This document shows, piece after piece, positions 1 to 10,702 of a stretch of 64,000 nt of DNA. Both the position numbers and the translations under genes were made by a program. How positions within the stretch are numbered: the stretch's first letter is position 1; each line of letters starts with the position of its first letter. The stretch is from Morella rubra. Lineage: Eukaryota > Streptophyta > Magnoliopsida > Fagales > Myricaceae. Location: positions 14,628,467 through 14,692,466 of the forward strand of contig CM025853.1 in the NCBI GenBank assembly GCA_003952965.2, written 5' to 3'. Under the pieces are notes generated by a model. The model did no database searches. It saw only the letters and a program-made list of their open reading frames with translations, and was not told the DNA's origin.

Positions 1-1886
1 TCTATGTAATTTGAAGCTCATTTGCTACTAAAACCTTCACCCGAAAATACAAGCTGCCGAGGACGTCCAAGCGGGCAGCCCCGACGTCTCCAACTTAAAA
101 ATCATAACTTCAAAATCATGGCTCCAAATTACACATGAAATTTATTTTGAAATATTCAGCTTTCATAGGTCAAGATTGGGTGTAAAATTCACAACAGCAG
201 GATTTACTATACATTTTCACAAACACTTCTCATCGAGGCGAAAATCCTACAACAACGCTGTTGCTGATTCCAGCTCTGCCCTCCATTTTCAAAATACTAC
301 AACTCAGTCATTTTACTCTAAATCACAACGAAATTTATTTAAAATGTTCCTCTTCCTTAAAACTTAAAATTCAAGACCCCAACTCGTAAAATTTGGACTT
401 AAAATGATCCCTCAAAAGGTATTCGAAATGAGCTAACATTTCGGACGTGCAAGGCTGCTGGCAGCTTGACGTCCGGGCCTTGAACAACGCAATAAAATCT
501 CACTCAGATAGTTATCGGAAATCATCCAAAAACGGTATGGCTTAAAATCTTCCTATTCCTAGGCCTACGATCTAGGATCCTACTTAAGATCAAGGGATAA
601 GCACAAGTGCATCAGAACACACTCCAAATTCGAGCCTTGAAAATCTTGCCGAGATTAAATTTCAGCAACAACAATGATCTTCTCAACCTTCCAAACCTCC
701 AACAACCAAAACCCTAATCTCTTCATGTCACAACCAACATCCAAGGCTAATTTAACATCTCATAACAGCAACCATTCTCTCACATTCTTCCCACTTTTAC
801 GAACCCCAATTCAAAGTTTACAACAAAACCATGATTCCATCTTCATCAATCTAAAACTATTGCATTTACCCATATCTTTTGGGCTTTATATCAAACACCT
901 AGGGTGCATTATTGATCCTCTTGCATATTTTTCAGATCTGAACATATATCTAACACTTAGGGCTTGGTGGTTCTCAACAAGACTAACATGCATAAACCTA
1001 ATACATCAAACCAATAAATTCGGCCATACACACAAAACCGATTTCAGCCCTCTTTTAAGCTTTTTATCAAACACTTAGGGTTCATAAATGGTTTCTCTTG
1101 AGTATTATTTTTCAGATCTAGCCACATTTTCCATGGTTTCATGTACAATCTATACTACCCTTTAAACTTACTAGATCTATACTTTCTTCAAAGGAACACA
1201 CATGAACACAAGGAGAAAACCAAAGAAATATCACAACCAACAACCATTAAAGGAAAGAAGAAGAAAATGGGAAAGAAATGGGGTTGGTCGGCCAACAAGG
1301 GCCGAAATTCCTCACCTCCCTCTCTCTCTCCTTCTTCTTCTTCTTCTTCTTCTCTTTGCGGGTGGGTGCTAGGGCAAGTGTTTTGAAAATGCGGTAGAGA
1401 AGAGAGGGGTGGTCTTATGCGTGAAATGCAAGGGCTTGGGGGGGAAATGACAATTCTGCCCTCCCCCTCCCCTTTTTCTCTTCTCCCACGTGAGCCTCCA
1501 TTCTCCCTTCTTTTCCTTTTTCTTTTTTTCCTTTATTTTCTGCTACTAAATAAATACTCTAACATGCCTTTCTAAGTTTATTTCTAAGTCTCACACATTT
1601 TCAAAGTTAAAGCCCTAATTAAATTCTTCCAAATATTGTAACTCAGGGACATATTCCATCAATAAAATGATTAGCCTAATTATCTCAATTACTCAATTTT
1701 AACAATTGCAAATAATATAACATTTAAATCCTAGCTTAAAACTCATAAAAACGCTAGGGAAAAATTCCACCTAGGCATAACTTTAGATTAATTTAACCAT
1801 ACATACATTTCTCAAAAATTAGAGTAATACGTACTTAAGTAGTCATAATTCTTTTACAATGATAGAAATAAGGTCGGGGTCTCACA
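1..1886 (-). mobile_element. Probable Ty3/gypsy-type LTR (partial, minus orientation)
   Basis: No coding frame here looks real. The stretch ends on the + strand with GGGGTCTCACA. Read on the minus strand this is TGTGAGACCCC, the usual kind of 5' terminus of plant gypsy LTRs (TG start, C-rich block). The interior fits an LTR: AT-rich with scattered GC-rich blocks, and a pyrimidine-rich zone at 1310-1360. The other end lies outside the window, so neither a CA terminus nor a target duplication can be checked. The alternative is ordinary intergenic DNA with a chance terminus. Confidence 0.4.
1331..1352. repeat. (CTT)n microsatellite
   Basis: Short run of CTT/TTC units directly after a CT-rich stretch, inside the probable LTR. 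Confidence 0.85.
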
Positions 1887-2770
1887 TTGGGGCCTTTAGT
1901 GCCCTTCTAGTTTGTAGTCATTTGTTATTGGATAATTATCAATGAATCAAAAAATTGGGACCATTATGCTCTTGAACGTTTAATTAATGTTATTAGATTT
2001 TATAATTAAGTGATCTACAGAATTAGTGCTCTGATTGATGCGTTGGATAATTCTTTTGAGATCTAGCGGAATGAGGACTGACCTTTTTAGTTCGTTACTA
2101 GCATTTATCATTAATTATTTTAGGCTTAATTGTACTACAAGTCCTTGTGATTTCACTTATAATAAAATGACTCATCATAGCTTTTAACATTTCTTAAAAA
2201 AAATCTCTAAAGTGATAAACGTGCTTGTAACGAATTAGTCTAGGTTTCTATATCTTACTATGGGAAAATAATGACTTATAATTTTGATGCCACATCACCA
2301 TAAATTAGAACGTGTCGTGTTTACAAAATATTAATAAAGAAGTACTTCAACAAAATAAGAAAATAACATAAAGGGATAGAAATTCAAAACTAAATTTAAT
2401 TTGGAGCCACATCGATCACTGCAGGCCCATAAGAGAGTTACTCGTATTATAATAAAAAAAATTAAGAAAAGCATTGGAATATTCGAATAATAGTATAATT
2501 AAACTAAATAAAAATATATATATGACGAATAGAAAAACAAGAATTTGTACGTACATCAATAAAAAATATCAATTATTATCTAATTAAAGTTAGTCTACTC
2601 ATCTAGATGACAAAAAATGGATAGAAGAACTAATTTGTTACAAGTTACCTCAAAAAATTGGTAGCACTGATTAAATGTTTGATAATGGTGAATTATCATA
2701 AGTACCATGCCTCGGAAAACATTGGGAGCACTAATTTGTTGTTTGTTGTCTTTTTTAAAGGGTGAGAAAG
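1887..2770. other. AT-rich spacer, no gene seen
   Basis: I see no domain, RNA gene or clear repeat boundary. The 5' terminus of the downstream CACTA element was looked for here (CACTACA start, GTTCGAAC subterminal motifs) and not found. The element is either 5'-deleted or its left end has decayed. Confidence 0.5.
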
Positions 2771-4284
2771 ATGGATAAGAGTTGGATGAATGAAACTAAT
2801 CAATTCGGGAAGAGGTATTTAGAAGGGGTAAAACAGTTCATGATTCTGACACGTGGATGTCTGGATGACAAGAATGAGATGAGATGCCCTTGTCGGTGGT
2901 GTATGAATGTATACTTTCAAGAAGTGGGGAGAGTTGAGGATCATTTGATTGTGCATGGGATTAATAAAATTTATACTAAATGGGTGTTGCACGGTGAACC
3001 ATATGGTGAGTTTAGGCATGTTGATGCTACTGTAATGATACAACAGAATGAAGTGAATGATGCTGACGAACCGATCGAGGAAATAGATGAAATGTTGGAG
3101 GATATCGGTGCGGGGATGTTTATGGGTACAACATCTGAGATGGAGGAAATAATGATGAACCAACTAGAGGGGAATATGGAGCAAAGGATTTTGATCGCCT
3201 ATTGAAGATGCAAGACGTCCTCTTTATCCGGGTTGTGAGCGTTTTTCAAAGTTAGCATTCACTGTACGATTGATGCATATAAAGACCCTACACAATATGA
3301 GTATTGAAGCATTTAATATGGTGTTAGATTTGATTTAAAGAAGCTCTTCTAGAAGGAGAGACACTGCCTAAATCATATAGGGAGGCAAGAACATTAAATC
3401 GGGGTCTGGGTCTTGATTATATACCCATATATGCATGCTTCAATGACTGTATTTTGTTTTGGAAGGAAACAAAGAAGTTAGAAGTGTGCCCGGTATGTGG
3501 TGAATCTAGATGGGTCAATAGTGCGACAAAACGGAAGAAAGTTCCTAAGAAAGTTCTGTGTCATTTCCTGTTAATACCAAGATTGCAGAAGTTGTTTATT
3601 TCAAAGAAGACGGCTGAGGACATGAGATGGCATAGAGAAAAATGGATCCTAGATGAAGATAACTTGAGGCATCCGGCAGACTCATTGGAATGGAAAGAGT
3701 TCGACAAGGAACATGAATGGTTTGGACGGGAAGCTCGCAATATTCATCTTGGTTAGCCGCCGATGGATTTAATCCATTTGACAATATGAGTACAAGTTAT
3801 AGCATTTGGCTAGTGGTGTTTATGCCATATAATTTCCCACCTTGGAAGTGCATGAAGGATCCATTCTTTATGATGACGTTACTTATTCCCGGACCAAGAT
3901 CTCCAGGAAATGATATTGATATTTACTTACAACCTTTGGTGGAAGAGTTGAAAATATTATGGGTAGAAGGTGTTCGTACATTTGATGCATCAACATCTAG
4001 TTATTTTCAAATGCATGCAGCAGTGATGTGGACTATCAATGATTTTTGGCATACGGTAATTTATCTGGTGAGTACGAAGGGAAAATTGGCATGTCCGGCG
4101 TGTAACCAATCTACTGCTTCTAAATATCTATCACACAGTAGAAAGATGTGCTACATGGGTCATCGTCGTTATTTACCAATGGATCACAGTTGGAGGAAGA
4201 ATTGAACAATGTTTGATGGTGAAGATGAGTATGGGCTACCACCAAGAGAATTGTCAAGTGAGGATATATTAATGCAGTTGTCGA

Positions 4285-5571
4285 TGTGAGTCCTAGGATT
4301 AAGGCAACCCAAGAGGGGGGTGAATTGAGTTTCCAAACTTTTTTCGCTTTTAACCCCCAAAACCGTGTTTGCAAAGTAAAGTCTAATTTAGCACAAGTAT
4401 ATTAAAACAACAAGTAAATAAGTGCTAAATGTAAGAGTAGGGATAGAGAAGCAAACACGTGATTTTTAGGTGGTTCAGCAAACCCGCCTACATCCACCCT
4501 CAAGCTCCTTTTCAAGCCTTGAGGTTTTCCCACTATCTTCAAAATAGTGTACACTCTAGCTTCAGGGTGCTAGAGAACCGTACAAGTGTTTTCCGGGCTT
4601 AACACTCAAACCCACCCAAGTGGTTTTTCAGGCTCACCACTCACAACCTAACCAAGTTGAGATATACCCTCTCTAAGCTTCTTCTTTAGTGAACAACCTC
4701 ACTAAAGGAATCACCTCTTTTGGATATGAAGATTGAAGAATAAACTCTCTCAAAGAGTGGATATGAAATTGGAAGGCTCTATCTCTTGATTCACACAAAA
4801 GACAAGGATATGAAAGTGTGTTTTGTGTGAATGATATGAGAAATATAGAATATGAAGGTTTGGAATATTTGTCAAGTGATCTAAATGATATGTGGTCTTG
4901 TGTGTTTATTTTGGACGTTATGAAGATGTATTTATAGGTCACATATGAAAACTAGCCAGCCGTTAGGAGTCGTCTGTTAAAACGATCCGGTCGATCGCTA
5001 CATGAACCGGTCGACCGCTTCAAGTTACCATTACTCATTGGTCATATTGTCAGAAGCTCAATGGATCTATTTCAAATCAACTGGTCGACCGCTATACCAA
5101 GCGGTCGAAGACCGGTGGACCGCTTCATCAGCCGGTCGAAGACCGGTGGACCTCCTCAACTTAAGAACATGATCTGGTTCAATTAAAACCACGTTTTTGA
5201 CCTCTTTGAAACACCCAATTTTAAAGACTTACTTCCCATAAGTATAAGAAAGGTTTGGGAGTTTGATTGGGGTGTTTTAAAACCTTTAAAAAATTTTAAT
5301 CTTTCAAACAAAAGGTAAAACGATTTATGCACGTTTTGAAAGATATGCAAGTGTGATTCATAATCCTTGTCAAAAGTGAAACTAAAAGTTACAAGGTTTA
5401 TATCCTAAGGTCTTGAAACTTCACTTTTGAGCTCCTTGCATCTTCTTGATCTTCTTTCTTCAAGTCTTTGGCTCTTTCATCAAAACGTCTTTGTCTTTGA
5501 AGATGTCCGTTTTATAAACTTGATCCATTTATTGAAATCATCAAAATCTCGATTGTTCACAAAAGCCAACA
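4285..5571 (-). mobile_element. Solo LTR of a SIRE-like copia element, with 5-bp TSD
   Basis: A 1287-bp insertion in the transposase gene. It starts TGTGAG and ends CCAACA, and is flanked by the exact 5-bp duplication GTCGA at 4280-4284 and 5572-5576. In minus orientation it begins TGTTGGCTTTTGTG and ends with a CAATTCACCCCCC / CTTGGGTTG block. The LTR at 21807-23085 has the same architecture, including a matching first 50 bases and block near its end. No internal coding region is present, so this is a recombined solo LTR. Confidence 0.92.
4985..5155. repeat. ACCGGTCGACCGCT-type short repeat array in solo LTR
   Basis: At least five degenerate copies of a GC-rich, partly palindromic word around GGTCGACCG, in both orientations, inside an otherwise AT-rich LTR. 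They could be protein-binding sites in the LTR promoter region; that is inference from position and symmetry. Confidence 0.7.
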
Positions 5572-7906
5572 GTCGAGTGTAAGGCTAGTACAGTTTAGTA
5601 TAGCTTTAAAGAAGAGAAAACGTACTAACGAGTTAAATTGGACAAAGAAGAGTATTTTTTTGAGTTACCATATTGGTCAACTTTGAAAGTGAGCCACAAT
5701 TTGGATGTTATGCATGTCGAGAAAAATATATGTGAGAATATTTTCAAGACATTGTTGAATATTGAGGGTAAGACGAAAGATACAGTGAACTTTCGAAAAG
5801 ATTTAGCTAAGATGAAGGTGAAGAGGGATTTACATCTACAATCTCGTGGTCAATCCTATGTTATGCCGCATTCATGTTATACCTTAACAAAGAAAGAGAG
5901 GGTTGAATTTTGTAATTGGGTGAGAAATGTAAAGTTTCTAGATGGGTATGCCTCTAATATCTCTTGTTGTGTGAAAGAGAGCGAAGGTAAAATCACTGGA
6001 ATGAAAAGCCACGATTGTCATTATTTTTACAGCGTCTACTTCCGGTTGCGATTCGTGGTTATTTTAGCAAAGATGTTCGGGTTGGAATAACGGAGCTAAG
6101 CCTATTTTTCAGGAATTTGTGTTCACGTACATTGAATATGGATGTCTTGAGGCATTTGGATGAAGATATTGGCATGATCCTATGTAAGTTGGAGAGAATA
6201 TTTCCACCTTCATTCTTTGATGTAATGGTTCATTTGGCAGTCCACCTTCCTTGTGAAGCTATCCTCACTGGCCCAGCACAATATCAGTGGATATATCTGA
6301 TGGAGAGGTTTTTAGGGAAACTTAAACTGTTTGCACGCTATAAAGCACACGCAGAAGGGCCAATTGCTGAGGGATATGTGGATTACGAGTGTCTGACATT
6401 CTGTTCTATGTATCTTGGTGGTGTTGAGACACGTTTTAACAGATGGGACAAAAATATTGTTGGAGGAAATGAGCATCTAACACGTGATAAGTTCAGTATT
6501 TTTTCACAAGAAGTCAGGCCATTAGGAGCTGAAGCAGGGTATGATTTGTTAGGAGCAGAGTTCAGAAAAGCTAGATGGTATGTGTTGAACAATTGTTCTG
6601 AGATTGATGCATACCTGAGGTAAATTCTCAATTATATTTCATATTGGTATTTTTCAATTTCAATTTCTTTACATACATTTTTATTGATTAATAGTACAAC
6701 TATAGTGAAGATATTGACATTCTAAAGAGACAAAGTTCAACCAATGTCGATAGTCAGCATGAGGAAGAGTTTCCAGAATGGTTTAAGGAACGTGTATGAA
6801 TTCTTAACTAAGAAGACATTTATTTCATTTATATTGATATTATTACCTAGGATTTGTTTGCCATGTACTTATGATAATATTTTGTTTTCATGTTTTATAA
6901 ATTAACAACTTGCGTGATGAAAATCCCTCGAATGTGCATGATGATTTATATGCATTAACATGTGGTCCTGATGACGTGCTAAACGATACTCTGGATGTAT
7001 CGTCGGAGGGATTATGTATCACACTACTGATCGAGAACAATGCCATAAAACTCAAAATAGTAGAGTGGTTGTTCTGGAGATCACGATGGGAAAGATATTG
7101 ATTTTTACGGTGAGGTATTGGATATCTTTGTGTTATGATATTTACGAGGGAATGTCGTGTACTTATTCAAGTCTGATTGGTGGGATGTGAAAAAACAGAA
7201 TGTAGGTATACGCACAGATAAATATTTTACAAGTGTGAACACATCCCACAAATGGTACCAAAATGATCCATTCATACTTTGTAGTCAAGCTAATCAAGTG
7301 TTTTATTTACCTGACACTGACTCTGGTGGTCACTGGCAGGTGGTTCAAAAACTTGGTCATAAGAACATTTATGATATTCCTGAAGTGGTAGACAATAGTA
7401 ACAAGGAGATTGAAGGGGCAATATCGAATGAAGCATATCAAGAAACTGAGTCCTTTCAGTTCTTTGTAGATTTTGGAGATTATGATTTGATCCCATTGCA
7501 TAGAAATGATGTTGGGCCCGAAACTGTAGATGCTTCGACAAAAGTAGAGGAAATGGTTGAAGAAGACGACTTCATAGATGATGAAAGTGAGAAGGAAGAA
7601 GTCACCACTGATGAGAAAGAAAGTTTGTCGATTTCTACTGATGATGGCACGTCCATCGATGATACGAATTGATTGTGCTTTAATTTGTCAGGTTAGCATC
7701 ATGGCGATAGGTGGAAAACATCAGTGATCCGCTCTTACCATTTCATCAAACCATATGGAGACTTCCCAACCTACGCAGTCCTCCTCTCGCACAGAGTAGC
7801 GTGGCCTGTATGTTCTCTAAACTCTATATTACTTTTGGGTAGATTAATTTTGACTATGCATTCACGTAGGTTTTAATCTTCTAACTCACTTGTTTTATAT
7901 TTCTAG

Positions 7907-9199
7907 CAACTACACCTGCCAAACGAGGGAGTGGGAAGTCAAGAGGAGTAACTTTTGCCAAAGTGCGGGCGAGCAGTAAGATGCCAGTCAATATCCCCGA
8001 TGGGCACCGGGCACAGATGGTGATGAATCTAGTCATCTTGCAACATTGATTGGAACACTTGTTCAAATGCATGCTCCATTTGGTACGCCGACCTGGGCAA
8101 AGGTTTTGAATTCTATAAAAGAATATATTAGGGAGCATGTTTTGGTATGTATCTAATTGTTTAATCATATTGCCCTCATATATATTACTAATTTGTTTTT
8201 GTGTTCTTTTTACAAGATGACTTCGAGCTCAATTATGATCGACAGGAAGATAGAGAAACTGTGAACTCCATAATGAATGCAGCTTTCAAAAATCACAAGG
8301 CAAAACTACACAAACATTTTAAGAAGTTCGGGAGTAAGGATGAAGCATTGCAACATCGACCAACAGATACGTCTGTAGAAAACTAGATTGCATGCTGTGA
8401 ACTATTCTCCCAACCTTCTTATCAGGTAATTGTTTCATGAAAAGCAACGAATTTTTTTAATGATAAGCAGATTATGGATGTTATTGCATTTGCAGGAGCG
8501 TAGTCGAATTAACACCAATAATAAAGTGAAATCGAAGGCACACCACATTGGTGGTTCAAGACCATTTGTTTGGCATAGAAAGAAATTGGTAAGTATATTA
8601 CATAATTATTACCACATTTTAATTTCATAGATTAGCTAAATTTTCTTTCTTTTGACCTATGAATTGTGCAGCAAGACCCCGAGGTTGGAACACCAACAGT
8701 TGTAGATATATATAGTTAGACACATCATAAAAAAAAATGACGAAGGGTGGGTGTCTGATGTTGCTAGATAAAATTACGTAAGTAAATTTTTTTATATTAT
8801 TTTGAAAGATTAGTTTATTATGTTAATAGAATCCATAATTTAGTTTTATGATTGTAGGAGAAGATGGTGGAGATCCAATCCCAATCAACTACAGAGTCAG
8901 GAGCACCAAAAGACGTTGACATTTTTACTCAAGTCCTTGGGACAAGATCTGGCTATGTGAGAGGTTTGGGTCACTCTGTGAAGCCTATTGCTGCCTCATC
9001 CTCTACTCTGTCCATACAAAGGGATCCCGAGATTGTTCATGAATTAGAGGCAACTAAAGCTACAATAAAAGAGCTGAAGGCAAGACAAAGCGAGTATGAT
9101 ATCCTAAAAAACCAACAAGCAGAAATGCAAGAGGCGCAGAGGCAAATTCAAGAGCAACTTCAACTACTTAAGACACAATTGGCACAACGAGATTCGTAG
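7907..9199 (+). pseudogene. Transposase_24 (Ptta/En/Spm) second CACTA gene
   Basis: The usual partner gene of TNP2 in plant CACTA elements, thought to bind subterminal repeats. Visible pieces: a basic stretch with AKRGSGKSRGVTFAK after a splice acceptor at 7906; HLATLIGTLVQMHAPFGTPTW in a shifted frame near 8030-8095; an exon from about 8215 with NSIMNAAFKNHKAKLHKHFK; then GGSRPFVWHRKKL near 8555; and a last exon 8864-9199 starting MVEIQSQ with VLGTRSGYVRGLGHSVKP. The C-terminus (about 9040-9190) is rich in E, K, Q and L with heptad spacing, so a coiled coil is likely. At least one frameshift (near 8010) breaks the frame. Confidence 0.75.
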
Positions 9200-9916
9200 G
9201 TAGGACTTCATTGGCAAATTATAAGGTTTTCATTGAGGGTTTTGATATTATTGATAGTTTTTGGTATTGTTCATAATTTTGGATTAAGTTTTTGAATGTT
9301 GAAACATTTTCTAGGATTTGAACTTATGTGAACTAGATACACTTACTTTAAGAACCTACATTTGGAATTTTTCTTTCACATTTGAATTTATGGATTTTTA
9401 TTATTTGTCACCACTTTGGAAAGGTTTACATATGTAGCATCAGTAATGGCTCTTAATTCTACATATATATGTGACCAAGAGACAGACCTAGTGGAGGCCT
9501 ACACAAATTTTGCATTTACATGCATTCGGGCCTCTCCCAAGGTTTAACGCACCATTCTCATTCATTCTTTCTTCTAAACACAACTGAAAAATGAACATAA
9601 ATTTAGAGATTGAAAGTATTGTGTTTACAATCATTTAATTGAAGTGACTTGTTTGATTTATTGCAAGAAGTACTAGCTGCATCTGGTTCCCTTATCGAAG
9701 TTTCTTTCCAAAAGGCAGCCATATGTTGCACAACTATGCACGGTGGGGCAGCACTAGCAGCAATGTCTTATTTATCTTGTAAGCATAAAGTGTGTCCTTT
9801 TCTTTACTTTCTTTTCCCCTTTATTTTTCTTTATTGCAACCCTGCCAATTGTAATACATGAGGAAAGCTAGAAATGACCTTAATTGCATTATATTTCCCT
9901 TGAATTTGTTCTTTTT
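9200..9916. other. AT-rich CACTA 3' region, no gene seen
   Basis: Lies between the second transposase gene and the tandem repeats. I see no domain or RNA gene. Confidence 0.5.
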
Positions 9917-10060
9917 GTTGGTTGAGAGATTTATGGAATTATTTTTGAAGTTTGTGTTGGTTGAGAGATTTATGGAATATTTGAAGTTTGTGTTAGTTGA
10001 AGATTTATAGAATTTTAGTATTTGATTTGTATTGGTTGAGAGATTTATGGAATTGTAGTT
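9917..10060. repeat. Tandem repeat, four units of about 35-39 bp
   Basis: Units start near 9917, 9956, 9991 and 10030. Each contains GGTTGAGAGATTTATGGAAT or a close variant, separated by a TTTGAAGTTTGTGTT-like linker. It sits between the CACTA genes and the subterminal repeats. Confidence 0.85.
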
Positions 10061-10118
10061 TTGGTATTTGTAATTTGAGAATATCATTGGATTTGAGGTT
10101 CTGCAAAAAGACAACATG

Positions 10119-10690
10119 TTCAAACAACATATCGAACGGGTAACTCGTTCAAACCAACATTACCCATTCAAATAGATATTACTTTCCACGACAAAATTAT
10201 TTCATTGCTAATTTAGAAATGAAATAGACGAAATCGAGTTCGAACAGTCAACACTGTTCGAACAACATACCTGTTCGAACAACACCCATTGTTCAAACGA
10301 AAATAATTCTCAGCTACGAAATTCTTTTGTTGCCAATATGGTCACTAAATCTCATTCGTACGATCTTAAATGTTTGAACGGAAGTATTTGTGGCGAATTA
10401 CAAGATTGTCACTGAATATGTCAAAGGTAGTTGTGACGAGATTGTTCATCACAAATACTACCGTTCGAATGAGACATGTTGTTCGAACGTGTATTAGCGA
10501 CGAAAATTTCGTCACTAAAAGTGCAACTTTGTGGTCTGCCAATTAACTTTCAGCGACGAAAAGCATCCTTCAATGACGCAAATATCACCCTTCAGCGGCG
10601 AATTGGCGACGAAAAAATGTCGTCGCTGAAAACCTTCAGGAACGAAATTCCTATCTTCAGCGACGAAAAATTTTGCCTTTGAAGGTGAAA
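10119..10690. repeat. CACTA 3' subterminal repeats
   Basis: Two motif clusters. From 10119 to 10490 there are repeated copies of GTTCGAAC/GTTCAAAC in both orientations, for example GTTCGAACAGTC, CTGTTCGAACAACA and TTGTTCGAACGTG. From 10495 to 10680 there are repeated CAGCGACGAAA/GTCGTCGCTGAA words. CACTA elements carry such short repeats near their ends as transposase-binding sites. Confidence 0.85.
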
Positions 10691-10702
10691 ACTATTGTAG
10701 TG
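10690..10702 (+). repeat. CACTA 3' terminal sequence
   Basis: Reads AACTATTGTAGTG. The reverse complement starts CACTACAATAG, matching the family terminus. It is followed by TAT (10703-10705), a possible 3-bp target duplication, but the left copy cannot be found. Confidence 0.8.

Larger units (their letters stand above)
2771..7672 (+). pseudogene. TNP2-like CACTA transposase, interrupted and frameshifted
   Basis: DNA transposase of the plant CACTA group. The ATG at 2771 begins MDKSWM, the usual start of the transposase-associated zinc-binding domain, with the RCPCRWC cysteine cluster near 2890. A frameshift near 3190 leads into the TNP2 core: CPVCGESRW at 3490, then GNDIDIYL and the CPAC/CYMGHRR part up to 4200. 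The core is split at 4285-5571 by a solo LTR and resumes with FFELPYWSTLKVSHNLDVMH from 5650. A DUF4218-type segment follows (6015-6623), then small exons, then a DUF4216-type segment with FKSDWWDV and QVFYLPD (7157-7400) and an acidic tail. Introns with GT/AG borders are visible near 6622-6691 and 6793-6905. The domain order is normal for the family. Frameshifts and the insertion make it a pseudogene. Confidence 0.9.
2771..10702 (+). mobile_element. CACTA (En/Spm) transposon, 5' end not found
   Basis: The element holds a TNP2-type transposase gene (2771-7672), a second Transposase_24-type gene (7907-9199), subterminal repeats (10119-10680) and a 3' terminus that ends TGTAGTG at 10702, the reverse complement of the CACTA start. 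After 10702 the sequence changes at once into a copia zinc knuckle, so the boundary is sharp. The 5' TIR is missing, so the start given here is the transposase start codon. The element is broken by a solo LTR and several frameshifts, so it is unlikely to move by itself. Confidence 0.85.

Noticed and set aside
674..1386. Open frames of 134 and 81 codons near the window start
   Set aside because: No domain, low-complexity composition, and they lie in LTR-like sequence.
1887..2770. 5' terminus of the first CACTA element
   Set aside because: No CACTACA start and no GTTCGAAC subterminal words were found.
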